Positions 1 to 11,179 of a stretch of 64,000 nucleotides of DNA are shown here, piece by piece; position 1 is the first letter of the stretch; every line of letters starts with the position of its first letter. Both the position numbers and the translations under genes were made by a program. Origin of the DNA: Liopterus haemorrhoidalis (lineage: Eukaryota; Arthropoda; Insecta; Coleoptera; Dytiscidae); NCBI GenBank assembly GCA_963971575.1, contig OZ020618.1:50730509-50794508 (forward strand), written 5' to 3'. The notes under the pieces were generated by a model. It was not told where the DNA came from. It saw only the letters and a program-made list of their open reading frames with translations, and did not search any database.

Positions 1-791
1 AAATCTGGCTGAATTCTGTGGACAGTGTAGTATGGATTTGTTATTCTTTTAAACGCATTTATACGTCTATTCACAATTTCTGTGACAATTCTGTTACTCC
101 ACCTAATCTGGCGATTAGAAATATTTTAACAGTTTCGACTATATCCGAATTAGTTGGCTATAGAACAGAATTATTACAGCGGAAGTACATTCGGTTTGTA
201 TTTTTAAGCATATGTGATTACATCTGCATACAAACATTCGAATTGAGATTTCAACAGATCTGATTAATAAATTCCAGTTTTGCTCGTTTGAAGTGAGCTC
301 TCTATTCTGCTATGTATTGTAATGATTAAACAAACATACAGCGTAATAATCATTTCATGATAGAAACTGATAATCGCCAATTTCATTAATGAATTCTATG
401 GTCAGTCTTTGATAATAGAATCTGCTTTCAAAGCACGAAATATGCATGCTATAAACTTGGACAAATTTCATACATCTCGTTAGTCGTATTCAACTTGGGC
501 TAGGTTCTCTGTTTTCTTTTTGTATAAATTTAAAAATGTAATACCCGTCGACCAACGGGAAAACCTCGCAAGAGATGAAGAAATCAGCTAACCGAAGATC
601 TAATAAGTATTGGTATACAGCGTACATGGTAAAAGTTGACAATGAACAGATCAAGATCACTTATGCCAAGATCACTTAAGCCAAAAGTCAATCTGACCGA
701 CACTGCCCAATGAAGAAGGAGACAATAGGAGTAATAAGGAGATGTAGGTAAAGATATAACATATTTTTTAGAAATCGATGTTTTTAAAAAG
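1..791. other. No recognisable gene or repeat
   Basis: AT-rich sequence. The longest open frame (18-263 +) has no recognisable motif and no splice or codon-use support. A weak repeated phrase (AAGATCACTTA) occurs near 652 and 670, but nothing can be assigned. Confidence 0.6.
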
Positions 792-1247
792 GTGCTACAC
801 AATCAAATTGTGCAATATTTTACCTCCAATAATTTATTCTCCAACAGTCAGTATGGTTTTAGGAGTAACAGGAGTACCATAGATGCAGTTATGGATTTTG
901 TCACGTATGTCTTGGATGCGTTGGTATCTGGGAAATACTCTCTCTGTATTTTTCTTGATCTAAGCCAGGCTTTCGACTGTATATCTCACGATATTTTGCT
1001 AAGCAAACTATCTTTTTATGGTTTCGACGACATGAGCCGTGTCTTGCTTAAATCATATTTATCTAACAGAAAACAGCTTACCCAATTTAACAGTAGCACT
1101 TCCCAGTATCTTCTTTTGTATTTTGGAGTGCCTCAATATTCAGTTCTTGGACCACTACTGTTCCTAATATTTGTAAATGACTTGCCTCTCTCTACAAACG
1201 GTAAAACAATGAATACACACGAATACATTATATCGTCCGGTCATTGA
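792..1247 (+). pseudogene. Non-LTR retrotransposon reverse transcriptase fragment (jockey/CR1-like)
   Basis: Fragment of the reverse transcriptase of a LINE-type element, the enzyme that copies element RNA into DNA at the target site. Visible blocks in order are the fingers motif SQYGFRSNRSTIDAV (about residues 19-33), the first catalytic-aspartate block FLDLSQAFDCISHDILLSKL (about 53-72) and GVPQYSVLGPLLF (about 112-124), where the family normally has GVPQGSVLGP. The frame ends before the YADD block, and the endonuclease domain and palm C-terminus are absent, so this is about 150 of more than 800 residues. The start at 792 is not a real start; homology runs in from the flank. The Gly-to-Tyr change in the GVPQG motif argues that it was already inactive. 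It is one of several unrelated LINE fragments in the window. Confidence 0.85.
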
Positions 1248-1300
1248 ACTCTGAGTTCAATATTTTTTTATTAATTTTAAATTATTATTTTATATAGTGA

Positions 1301-1361
1301 CTAATTAACTAAGCTCTGATGAAGATTTAAATTAAATCAAACGTACGCGAAGTTAATAAAT
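1301..1361 (+). repeat. Penelope-type terminal motif with hammerhead-like fold
   Basis: Contains CTGATGA, a GATTT/AAATC stem, AAACG and a perfect outer stem ATTAACT/AGTTAAT. The same block recurs at 48632-48684 (minus), 49128-49181 (plus) and 54818-54955. In this copy the G of the GAAA core is missing. The other copies sit at the end of a Penelope-like reading frame, so this is read as a stray terminus of that element. Confidence 0.55.
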
Positions 1362-1364
1362 TTG

Positions 1365-2480
1365 TTATTTTTATAGAATTTCAGAGAATAATTATATTTT
1401 ATATAGTGTCAAAAAGTTAAAAATCTTAGACAAAATAGGCCTCGGTTGTAGAAAAACTTCATGGTTAAAAAATCTCCGATAGCGGATGGGGTGCATATAT
1501 ACATATATTTCGAGAATTATATTAAAACACAAAATAACACTTATGATTTCCAGTTTTCGAAAGGTGATGGCGTAGAAGAAGAAGAAGAAAACAACGACCC
1601 AGTTATCGCTTCTTGATTTAATTATCTAAATTACAGGAACATATCTGTCATGTTATCTGGGGTGTCACTGTTCCTATAAGATTCTGTTTAACATGAATCT
1701 TCCCGCTCTTGGTTGAACAGTTCACCGTGTCATTTATTCTTGCGAGTCCCTTGTTAGGTATATTGTTAGGGTAGTTATTATAGAAGCTCCCTCTAGATAA
1801 TTTGTAGGTGATGTTGATAATGAACAAGCTCCCCCAATATTTATAAGAATTAAATGGATATTACCCTGGCCCTTATCTTAACGAAACCTTACCAAAAGGA
1901 CAACTCAAGACCCTTAGTTTCAAGATAATTTTGTTAAATTAAAATTTGGAACCTTGATGCCTATTACAATTTATAAAGTTATATGAGATAGATATTATTG
2001 ATTAGAATATTAATTTAGAAGTTTAGATTCTATTTTCTTGTTTTGTCCCTAATGACATAACTAGGAAAACTAATTTTAATAAACACAATTAATATTACGT
2101 ACCCTGATTAAGGTAATTTTGAAAATGGTAACTGCTCTCAACATGACATAAAAATACAGTGATATAGGGAAATCGGTGAAACAGTGCAGTTGTGTCACTT
2201 GAAACTTCACAAAAAAATGTGACGTCAGGTTTAGTACGTTTACATTCATCTATTTAACGAATGTAATATTTGTACGCTGTCACTTGTATCGAAATGAAAT
2301 GAAAATATAAGAATAAGAACAGAATACAAACAAATAAACTTTTCTATTAGGCAAAATAGTCCTACAAAGGACTGATGTGATTCAAAAATATGATCAAAGA
2401 AAAGAAAATAAAAATAAGTTGAATATAACCTAAAATCTAAGCAGTACACACAAAATCAAATAAGAAAATCTACAAGAAAA
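1365..2480. other. No recognisable gene
   Basis: AT-rich. Holds a short GAA-rich microsatellite (about 1573-1590) and an unremarkable 67-codon open frame on the minus strand (2246-2449). Nothing else could be assigned. Confidence 0.55.
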
Positions 2481-2482
2481 TA

Positions 2483-3354
2483 CGAGGTCTGTTCAAAAAG
2501 TATCACGAATTTTGTGTTTTTTTTTTAATTTTGGGTTGTTTCCCCACCAGATATTATACACTTGTGCCAACGTTTTTTCCAATCCTCGAAGCACTTGAAA
2601 AAATAATTTCTTGTGATCTTGTTCAGCTCCTCTTTCGATGCCGCCTTTATCTCCTCACTCGCAGCGTAGCGTCGTCCTTTCATGGGCCTCTTCAGTTTCG
2701 GGAACAATAAAAAGTCACAGGGGGCCAGATCTGGCGAATACGGTGGTTCCGACATTATTAGTGTGTTGTTTTTGGCCTCTAAATTGAGCAATTTTGGTAC
2801 GAATTTCGCGACGACCGGTCTCATGCCCAAATCATTGGTAAAAATTGAATGGCACGAGCCAATCGATATGTTTAGGTCCTCAGCAACTTCTTTAATGGTG
2901 ATTTGACGATTGGCCAATACTATTTTCTTCACTTCATCAAATTTGCGTCTGTTGTTGACGTGCTCGGGCGTCCAGCACGCTCTTCGTCTTTCACATCTTC
3001 TCGGCCCTCTGAGAACATTTTGTACCACCGATAAACGTTGCTTCGGTCTAAGGTAGCTTCCACCATATGCCACAGTCAACATTCGGAATGCGTCCGCGTA
3101 CTTAATTTTGTTTTTCACACAAAATTTGATACAGATTCTTTGATCCATTTTTTGGTATAGGCAAAAATCGAAGACGAGCCAAAACACGTGCAAGCAAAAC
3201 AACTGTCAAAAATTAACTGAACATTCAAAATGGCCGAACTTGTCGGCATAAGTGAGAGACATGAGTACCAACATAACGCCATAAAAAAATCGAAAATCGA
3301 ATGTACGTAACCCGCGGAAATTCAAAATTCGCGATACTTTTTGAACAGACCTTG
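2483..3354 (-). mobile_element. Internally deleted mariner element with intact TIRs
   Basis: An 872-bp mariner flanked by TA on both sides (2481-2482 and 3355-3356). The left end reads GAGGTCTGTTCAAAAAGTAT and the right end is its inverse with one or two changes over about 27 bp. A full-length mariner is about 1.3 kb, so roughly 450 bp is missing from the middle. Both ends and the target duplication are preserved, so the deleted form could have been mobilised by a transposase supplied elsewhere. Confidence 0.9.
2525..3148 (-). pseudogene. Mariner transposase, internally deleted, inside the 2483-3354 element
   Basis: Cut-and-paste DNA transposase of the mariner family (D,D34D). The likely start is the Met at 3148 (MDQRICIKFC), not the upstream Met at 3202, which lies outside the usual N-terminus. 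The N-terminal helix-turn-helix region is present (KYADAFRMLTVAYG, then RRACWTPEHVNNRRKFDEVK and ITIKEVAEDLNISIGSCHSI). After KFVPKLLNLE the protein jumps directly to YSPDLAPCDFLLFPKLK. This removes the first two catalytic aspartates but leaves the third (PCDF). The C-terminus runs to CIISGGE. About 207 residues remain of roughly 345. The frame is still open across the deletion, so a DNA-binding but non-catalytic protein could in principle be made. Confidence 0.88.
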
Positions 3355-3432
3355 TATATAACTAAATACAAAACTGCTAAATAAACAGCAAACTAAATAA
3401 AAAAGGTTTTTAGAAATCACTATAAGTTAGAT

Positions 3433-4399
3433 CAGCGTTTCTCAACCGGGGGGCCGCGAAGTCATATAAGATCGAAGCATGAAAATATAATAGAATGCAG
3501 TCATTTTTGCACAAATGTGCTCCATTCAGAATATATATCATATATATTCATAAAAATATACCTTCCATAACATAAATAAAATATATTATACTTATTTTGA
3601 TAACAAATTTAAATAATATCATTGTCAAATTAAGTGTATATGTCGGCTGATGCGTTTCTGTGATAACGGTTCGCGTTGGAGGTACTTCAAGTACTTGTAA
3701 GTTGTAGTTTCAAGTGGGCACGACTTGAAAGTGTAATATTATTATTATTTATTATGTGCCGAGCTACGGATAATTCAAGAGTAAAGAAGCGAAACTGATT
3801 ATATCTAAATGGATGGCACTTTGAACACTTGTAAATAAAAATACTTTACTTTCAAGTCATTATAGGGAATACAATTTTTCGTCAACCATAAAAGATATTT
3901 AAAAAATTGTTTCTTTGAAAAAATTCTATCAAAGTTGATATACGTTCCTATTTAAAAAATTGTCCTTGATTGAATTTCGATAGGTACTGTCATTCAATTC
4001 TTTGGATAAAATTTAGTCATCAAACATTTTTCCCAATAAGCTCACACATCGCCTTTTTTACTGTGCCATCTTGCAAACATCATTTTATAAAACTTACTAA
4101 AGTAAATATTTTTTTATGCCGTCTGTTAATGAAAAGAACTGAACTTTTAAAAACAACATTTTTTCATTGCGTTGTTTACAAGTGTCTATGTGTCGAGCTT
4201 GCTTTTATTTTAATTTTTTTTTTTTTTTTGTTATTTCTACAAATATATAGTCGTGTTATAAGCGTTTAAAATACGGCATAAACACAATAAAAACGCTAAC
4301 GCCACGGTTCATCCTGTATATCTATATATATAGGGGGGCCGCAGACCTTATTTAAATAATTTTGGGGGGTCCCATGCCAGAAAAGGTTGAGAAACGCTG
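3433..4399. mobile_element. hAT-type non-autonomous element, 967 bp, 8-bp TSD
   Basis: Begins CAGCGTTTCTCAACC and ends GGTTGAGAAACGCTG, a 15-bp inverted repeat, followed inwards by a G/C-rich subterminal block (GGGGGGCCGCG and GGGGGGCCGC). It is flanked by a perfect 8-bp duplication AGTTAGAT (3425-3432 and 4400-4407), diagnostic of hAT. No transposase is seen; a 99-codon frame at 3970-4269 has no hAT motif. A close relative sits inverted at 58383-59382, and a relic at 48452-49262. Confidence 0.92.
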
Positions 4400-4407
4400 A
4401 GTTAGAT

Positions 4408-5590
4408 ATTTGAACACAAGTCAGTATCGAAACACAACAGACATATTATTAAATGACAAATGTAAACATCGTTTTATTCAGAGATGCCAATAAAAATTTC
4501 CCTATATTAAATAAACATTTTTAAAATTTGTAAATCTTCAAAATGACTATCGAACACAAACTAAGTATGACTTCAAAAGGTATGTCTCTTTGGTTGGTTT
4601 ACGTACCCAAGTTAGTAAAGCTTTTGTCAACATTTTCAGTACTCTCTTAAATATTTCTTTATAATATCCTGTATAGAAAAAAACATTTATTTAAAAGTAT
4701 TAAGTGTTAAATGTTATTTAGATTATTATTCGAGTTAGCGTGCAGTTGAAGTAAAGTATTCGGAATACGGTGGCAGTAAATACTAATTATATTGCAGTGT
4801 ATAATTTATGATAACGTAGTTAATATTATTTATAACTTAAAGTTCATTTACTTATTGTGTTGGATCTCAAGTATATTAAGTAATTCAGTAATTTCGGGCA
4901 CCTAATTCTGTTTACTTTAGATAAATGGTAACTATAAACATGAATTTATGATAATATCTAGTGTGTAATAAGGAAGGTGGATGGAAATGCAATGCAGAGT
5001 AATTCGCATAGCGGCGCATAATGCATTGTCCATATTTCATTAGCGTTGCATTTAATTCCTGGTGGGATTAACGGCTGGATGTGGAGAGCATGAGAAATAA
5101 CCGGGAACCCCGGATATGACTCCTGTTAATTTATAATTATACCAGAGGGAATTTTCGGGAGAAACCAGCAGACGATAGCAATCTTTATACAGAAGCATAC
5201 AGTTTTATTAAGAAAATTATAACCATTACAAAAAATAGCTGGTAGCCCAACGGCAGTTATTCTCAAAAAAAATAATCTATGGATGGACAGTAATCTATCC
5301 TCGACACGTCCAGCAGAATTATGCCTTATACACAGCAAACAATTTATATGTAAAAGTTCTTTCTCAGTTCGGTTAAAATTATAGGGTTAAAATTTTCATT
5401 ATAAAAATTAAAAAGTTCACTATTTTTAACCAAATTAGCGTGCAAATCTTCATTTATTCAGATAGTGTTAGTTTTATGAAATATTACTTTTTCAGTATTA
5501 ACATTAACACTATTTATTTTCTAACACTATCGTTTAACCAGTATGTTAGTGTAAACTTTACACTAACTTTAACCAAAAAAGAAGTGTAAA
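4408..5590. other. No gene recognised; contains a less AT-rich island
   Basis: Mostly AT-rich with no coding motif. Positions about 4975-5115 are clearly richer in G and C and of higher complexity than the surroundings. It lies outside the recognised elements and might be unique conserved noncoding DNA, but nothing in it names a function. Confidence 0.4.
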
Positions 5591-5611
5591 TAATTAACAC
5601 GAAAGGAGAGA

Positions 5612-5657
5612 GACTTCATGGTCACTAAAAGCTCATTTTTTAGTGTACCATGAAGTC
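5612..5657. repeat. Imperfect hairpin next to Helentron-type element
   Basis: Arms GACTTCATGGTCACTAAAA (5612-5630) and its near-inverse (about 5637-5657) enclose a short loop. It lies in AT-rich sequence with several inverted AACAC/GTGTT words and is probably the tip of a decayed MITE. Confidence 0.5.
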
Positions 5658-5675
5658 CCTTTAACACTACTTTTT

Positions 5676-6301
5676 ACCGACCGCCAACATATATAAGGAG
5701 GTATTGTGATCATACCGATTTTGACCTTTCGAGATTTCGATGGTTCTCCACGAATTAAGGTCCCTACATAACATTTTGACTGTTTTTAGCATGATGTCTG
5801 TCGGTCTGTCTGTCCGTCTGTCCGTCTGTATGTCTGTCTGTCTGTCCGTCTGTCTCTGTACACGTGCAAATTCGGCTAAAAGTATTTTTATGAAAACTCA
5901 TATTTAAGCTTTTGACATCAATGGCAGGAGTTGATCACCTTTTGGTAAAAATCGGCTAACTATAAATGGGAGTTTACTCGTATCGATTTTAAGATTTTTG
6001 CCAATATTTAACAACAGAAAAATATTTCTAAAAAATGTATTTAACGAAAATTGCTACAAAAGCAATAGCTAACAGCTTTTATTTGAGACATTTTTTGATA
6101 AAACGAAAAATTTATGAAATTTTTTTCGAATTTTTTTCCAAGTATCTATTTTTTCATACTTATATGTAACGTTTCCATGGTTATGATAAATAATATCTCT
6201 GTTAGAAAATATTAGGCCAAGTTATTTCTACTCTGCTGCTGGAATGAATTTTATTCAAGTACTTTGTTGATGGCGGTCGGTTCTGTGGTGGCCACAGCTG
6301 A
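5676..6301 (+). mobile_element. Helentron-type (HINE-like) element with CTGT/CCGT microsatellite
   Basis: A second copy lies at 45756-46383. The 5' end ACCGACCGCCAACA is repeated inverted near the 3' end (TGATGGCGGTCGGT). It is followed by the hairpin CTGTGG-TGG-CCACAG and a terminal CTGA, which runs straight into a T tract. A (CTGT/CCGT)n microsatellite lies near the 5' end (about 5797-5850). Subterminal inverted repeat, 3' hairpin, internal microsatellite and T-rich insertion site match the established layout of Helentron-associated interspersed elements. It has no coding capacity. The classification is inference from structure; ends are supported by the two-copy comparison. Confidence 0.7.
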
Positions 6302-7311
6302 TTTTTTTTGAGTGTAATCCTTTTGCTTTTAACTAAAAATAAAAGATCCTGTAGATATTTTGTATAAACTAAAGTATTTTTCGTACTTCCCAAAAAAATG
6401 TTTAACTGCTTTTGTTAATGTTATACTCAGTTTATAAACAAAATTTGTAGTTCAATTCTTATAACATTGTAGCTACAATGTAGTCTAGAATTTGCAATAA
6501 AATCGAGGACATTTAAAGCATCTTACAAACAACAAAATAAGAAAGTAACACATAAATTGCAGCGAAAACCTCGGCTCATCCGGTACTGTAACGAGTTACT
6601 GCACTCAGTAGCGTACAACAAACAAAAAAAGGGGGCAAAGCTAATTGTACAACAAAGTGCATAAGATCTACGTACTGAAAAAAAAAACAATATTACCTGT
6701 CAGCATGCTTATCAAGCAAAATTGTAAATATGTGTAGATAATGTAGATTAGATATTAATAAATTAGTAATAGCAGAATCACGCAGTTTTGACTAGTAGAA
6801 ACAATATGAATTGTGAGCTGAGGGGTTCAAGTAAGGTGGTGGTTGGTGATATTATTCGGGCGAGAATAATATGTTTACATTACTCCCATTTTCACAATCA
6901 TTCACCCCTCATCCAGGTGTAGGAGCTCGCCCCCTGGCATCGGCGATTAGCCTCGTTACAGTAATAGGCCAAGGAAAATAAAAAAAAAAAATCTAGTCTT
7001 CGTACTGTCCTTTAAAATACAAAATTCACAACAATTTTGCTTTAAAAACTATATTTTAATTGATGTGCGTCGCAAACTTTTTGCAAAGTTAGACTTTTTG
7101 GCTGGAAAAATCGAGCGCTAATCAATGTATTCGCAACAGGATGCCGTTTTGCAGAATGGCTAATATTGTGAAAAAGCTGCTACACATCGTGGGATTGAAA
7201 CTATATATAGATATATTGGGGGAACCATAAAAACCATTATTTTAGAGTTCAAAATATTTTTTTTTTTTTCAGAAATTTTTATTATGTATAATTATAATTT
7301 CCATTATTATT
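6302..7311. other. No gene recognised
   Basis: Contains the 18-bp palindrome ACATTGTAGCTACAATGT (about 6464-6481) and a moderately GC-rich patch at about 6820-6960 (GAGGGGTTC, CACCCCTCATCC, CTCGCCCCCTGGC). Neither matches a feature I can name. Confidence 0.45.
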
Positions 7312-7535
7312 TATTATGGCTTCCCAAGGTTGTACTAATTTTTCGATACCCTCTCTATAGAAGTTTTCTGGTTTTGACTTAAAATAACTGATTAGGTAAT
7401 TTTCTACATCGGTGATATTTCGAAATTTTTTATCTCTGAGTTTATGTTCCATAGACCTAAATAGGTGATAATGAAAAAGCGCGAGATCGTATGAATACGG
7501 TGGATGTGGAATAATTTCCCAGTCCTGAATTTTTT
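7312..7535 (-). pseudogene. Mariner transposase C-terminal relic
   Basis: Reading the minus strand from about 7535 gives an open stretch of about 75 codons: IPHPPYSYDLALFHYHLFRS, then MEHKLRDKKF, VENYLISYFKSKPENFYREG and IEKLVQPWEAI. This aligns with the mariner C-terminus, where the family has HPPYSPDLAPSDYHLFRSM and later GIxxLPxRWxxV. The catalytic third aspartate (PSD) has become H (LFHYHLF) and the conserved SPD is SYD, so the enzyme is dead. There is no Met near the homology start. No TIR was recognised, and upstream catalytic residues are absent. It is an old fragment in the style of the mauritiana/mellifera mariners. Confidence 0.82.
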
Positions 7536-8338
7536 AGCGGGTTATTTTTGAGTGAGAACGTGCATTAACATAATGAAAAATTATTCCTTTTTGGTTAAAT
7601 AAATTTATACGTATTTCCTTTAGTTTCCGATTTAGTTTCTCTAATTGTTGGAATATAAGCAAAAGTATCCCGCGGAAAAATAAAAATAAAACGATAAACG
7701 TACTAAAAGTGACATTATTTTTTAGTAAATTTTATTGCTGACGTATATCCTCTGATATTTTGGATCACCTATTCATAAAACGTCTCACTTTATGTCTTCT
7801 GTAAACTACTAAACTAGTAGACAGTGGTAGTGGTATACCTACTGTCAATACTTATTTAAATAGACATGTATGTAATATTTTCTAATATTTGTTTTCTTTT
7901 CCAGGTATGTTAATTTCTTCTTGGAACACTATTACACACAACTGTAGGTAAAATATATAACTTATAACTAATTATTTTCAAAATGTTTGCTTTGTATGAA
8001 AGAGTCACATGATTTATATCGTTTTAATTCTACTTAATTAATTCATTATTTATTATTATCTCTTTTTTTTGTATTACGTTATATCACTACTTTTAGGACA
8101 TAAGTTAACAAGTACATTTACAATTACTAGTTGCGATTAAAGGCATATTTATACCTTTACTTGTTTTCACAAATGGAATTTTTAAAATTTACTGTTATAC
8201 CAATTACTTTTGCACATGTCCTATTATAAGAATAATTCACTTATGTCCTTTTTCTAAGACAAAATTGTTTTCAAAACTATTTCTATCACAATATTGAAAA
8301 AACTGGACTTATCATCTTATGTCCTGAGAGTAGAGACA
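7536..8338. other. No gene recognised
   Basis: AT-rich, low-complexity sequence with no motif, repeat or convincing open frame seen on either strand. Confidence 0.5.
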
Positions 8339-9060
8339 CGAGGGTTTTTTAAAATAAGAACCGTCTGCGCATCCTATCTACGCATAACGTACCCCGCAGT
8401 CGTTTTACTGACTAATGCTACCTCTGATCATTTGCCAACGTTGTCAGTCAGTCCGAAGTTGCTATCGGAGATAGACGGTATTGTGCAGCAAGTTAATATT
8501 AGCTATGTCCATTACCAATCCTACCGATTGCGTAATACGCGCTGTGATTCGGTTTTAAAAACACTCTTCCTGCCTAAATCTGTTGGTAATCGCTGAATTG
8601 CTGAATTGAATGGGAAAGTTGTGATGAATGAAGAGAATGTGCGAAAGTGGTGTTGATTTAATGGTGGAAGAACAAACATCCAAGATGAGGAACATTCTGG
8701 TTGCTCAACCGTTATCACAGACGAACAGGAAGCAGCTGTTGATGAACAAATTCGACAGAACAGACGCTTCACTTTTGACGAACTGCATAAGAATTTTTAA
8801 CATGTTTCCAATGACTTTGATAACGGATGTAAACAGATGACCTGAAAGACACTGTCAACGGTTGGGTAAATGGACTAGCGGCCAATTTCTACGACGAAGG
8901 GTTCGTCAAATTCATCGCCCGTTTGGAAGAATGCTTAGAGCAAAACCGGAATTACTTCGAAAAATAGCGAAAGGATGTTTAAAAAAATAAAAATTTCGGA
9001 CAAACGTTAATTGTGTTTATTTTTAAACCAGAACGGTTCTTATTTAAAAAATTGCCCTCG
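8339..9060 (+). mobile_element. Mariner-like element, truncated, TIRs retained
   Basis: Ends are inverted repeats: left CGAGGGTTTTTTAAAATAAG and right the inverse of CGAGGGCAATTTTTTAAATA, sharing AAGAACCGT further in. TA follows the right end; the left TA appears mutated to CA. Inside, the + strand from about 8610 reads VVMNEENVRKWC, then NGGRTNIQDEEHSGCSTVIT, DEQEAAVDEQIRQNRRFTF and DELHKNF. This is the helix-turn-helix region of SETMAR-type mariner transposases, with a stop and shifts. No catalytic residues remain. At 722 bp it is about half full length. Confidence 0.8.
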
Positions 9061-9624
9061 TATATTGTATACAGGATAGAAAGTATTACGCCATTTTGAG
9101 TATCTTAATTTTAAACAATTTTTTGTTTTATTTATTTTTTTCTGTTAAATCTGTGTTTGAATTGTAACTTGAATCAATCTTGTTGGAAGTTGTGGACTTG
9201 GATAGCAGGTGTTCTATCGTTTTGAGTATCTAACTTTATTGCATTTTCTTTTTGTTTTGTTTTTCGCGATGATGAGAGTTAATTTATTGAAAGTAATTGT
9301 GTTTTCGGATCATTACATTGAGAGAATTTATGATAAATTGAAAAATAAAAGAATGCGAGAAGAAAAACAAATAAAAAAGGAAATGATGCGAGTTTTATGA
9401 AAGAAAATTTAATAAAATGAAATTACACTGATATCATTTATTTTAAAAACACCAACAACGATTTTTACGTGTAAATGTATATGTATATGTATGTGTATAA
9501 GCTCCGCATCACATGAGTTCGCCTGTAATTTTTTATTTAAATTTCAATACTATGTTAAATAAAAATTAGAACACAAGTTTGATGGATTTTATACAATATT
9601 TTTTAAAAACTATGAATCATCACT
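9061..9624. other. No gene recognised; TA-rich simple sequence
   Basis: Includes a short TGTATA-type simple repeat (about 9472-9500) and a 63-codon Lys-rich frame (9209-9400 +) with no recognisable domain. Confidence 0.45.
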
Positions 9625-9908
9625 AATAAAGACCTACGGCAGCTCACAAGATCAAGAAGCGCAAAAGGAAGTGGATTGGTCATACCCTTTGGCGACAATT
9701 GGATAACACTGCCAATAAGCTTTGAATGGGAACCTGTATATAAAAAAGCGCTTTGGAATGCCCAAACTAACCTGGCGACGGTCAATTGAAAAGGAGGGAA
9801 ATGCGTACGGGAAAAGCTGGACACAGATCAAAGAATAAGCATCAAACCGTAAACGATGGAAACATTTCATTGAAGCCTTTTGCTCCACGAAGGAGTTACA
9901 GGACTATA
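9625..9908 (+). pseudogene. RTE-like LINE ORF C-terminus, decayed
   Basis: The + strand reads IKKRKRKWIGHTLWRQLDNT, then after a frameshift LYIKKRFGMPKLTWRRSIEK, a stop after GKSWTQIKE, and NRKRWKHFIEAFCSTKELQD. This is the tail of endonuclease/reverse-transcriptase proteins of RTE-like LINEs, which typically carry RWIGHVLRM, GRPKxTWRRxxEKE and WxxLAxDRxxWRxFVxALC in this order. At least one frameshift and one stop are present and the catalytic domains are missing. The sequence is broken at 9909 by the MLE-A mariner copy, so that insertion is younger. Confidence 0.82.
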
Positions 9909-9910
9909 TA

Positions 9911-10358
9911 CGAGGTGTGTAAATTAAGTAACCGGGCTAATTTTTTAAATTTTTGTTAATTCGAATAGAATTACAAAATAACTTCCTTGGGAAGCCACAA
10001 AGCTTTGGACACGGTTCTTCCAATCCTCATAGCAGGGCTGGAACTCGGATACTGGAATAGCTTTCAGCTGGTTACTGACGTTTGAATGTTTTCGAGTGTC
10101 CCAAAATAGGAAGAGGAAAAAGTCACAAGGACTCAAGGAGGTTGAGGAGCCATAGGAATGTTATTACATAATCGGTTCTTGAAGATGAAGGCCATCCGCT
10201 GCGTGATTCGTCTTCAATCAACTCTCTTCCTTCTAAAAATGCCTTAAACCTGGGTCCTTGACAAAACAAGGACTGCGTAGGCCTGCTGAAGTTTTGCAAA
10301 AGTTTCCGTTGCACTGTGCCCAAGTCTGAAGCAAAACCTGATAGTACACCGTTGCTCA
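9911..10358 (-). mobile_element. MLE-A mariner copy a, truncated and deleted
   Basis: One of seven copies of the family. The left end CGAGGTGTGTAAATTAAGTA follows TA at 9909-9910. On the minus strand the remains cover the N-terminal part of the transposase (about 10180-10340; MSLGLLF-type frames are out-of-phase shadows) and the C-terminal part down to ASQGSYF. The central catalytic region is deleted between about 10155 and 10172, a junction different from the other copies. The far TIR is lost; homology stops at about 10358. Confidence 0.85.
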
Positions 10359-10425
10359 TGGTCATGAAACTTGGAAACAGGAGGCCTAGACTCAACTCGG
10401 GCTATCGCGCTAATGATGATGAACT
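10359..10425. repeat. Short interspersed repeat D, copy 1
   Basis: About 70 bp (CATGAAACTTGGAAACAGGA, later GCGCTAATGATGATGA) resemble 23536-23605 (CATGAAACCGGGAAACAGAA, later GCGCCAATGATGATTA). It begins exactly where the MLE-A homology ends. The class is unknown; the similarity is seen only by eye. Confidence 0.5.
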
Positions 10426-10429
10426 AAAT

Positions 10430-11179
10430 TGTAAACGGATACGCTTCAACATATTTTTGGTTGCGCATCCCTATTATTGTAACTTTATTGTGGTAAAATT
10501 TTATTAATAATTGTAATGGAGTATATTTCATGCATAATATATTATTATTTACTAATTTAAATTAATCTAGCAGTCGAAATTGATATAAACGAAACTACAA
10601 ATATATTATAGCACCAAAAATGTAAATACAAAAATAATTATAAATGTACCATAATTAATTTTTACTCACATGCACAAACATAATTAAAAATTTATATTTA
10701 ACATATTTAATTAATATTTTTACATTGTTTATTCAGGAATACTCATTGATTTTTATTCACAAAATTCGTGCTATGAAATACTGGGTCTTTAGGGTATCCT
10801 GTATACTAATAAACACTTGTTCTGTCATCTCTCTTTCCTTTGAAATTACTCACATCGGGATTGAGGCTGTTCATAAGATATCAAGTTTAACTCCCGGCGC
10901 CGACATTTTTAAAATAGTTTGTAGATATTGGACCGATAATAAAGACTTGTTGCATTGGTAAAAATTGTTTTTCCTAAAAATTTCCCCAAAAACAAATAAA
11001 AATGGTGCGGAACAAACGTTAAACTGTAGGTCCTATATGTCTATGCAATACATGCAATACGATTTGTAAAGCCGTGCAATTTACAAATAAATTTTTGACG
11101 TAGAATGCGTCTATTATTGGCAGTACTACGTTTCTCAGTAAAATCCCGTGTGTCCGAAAAAGGATACACTAGACTTCCT
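10430..11179. other. No gene recognised
   Basis: Very AT-rich. A 78-codon frame at 10725-10961 (+) has no recognisable domain. The phrase AGGGTATCCTGTATAC near 10790 looks like a transposon terminus, but no partner end was found. Confidence 0.45.

Noticed and set aside
18..263. 81-codon open frame near the window start
   Set aside because: No domain, no splice or element context, AT-biased codons; expected by chance.
792..1247. Active reverse transcriptase
   Set aside because: The YADD block is missing, the GVPQG Gly is changed, and the fragment is about one fifth of a full protein.
3970..4269. Transposase of the hAT element at 3433-4399
   Set aside because: The 99-codon frame lacks any hAT motif and the sister element at 58383-59382 does not preserve it.
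5797..5850. CTGT/CCGT microsatellite as an independent feature
   Set aside because: A matching tract sits at the same internal position in the 45756-46383 copy, so it is part of the Helentron-type element.
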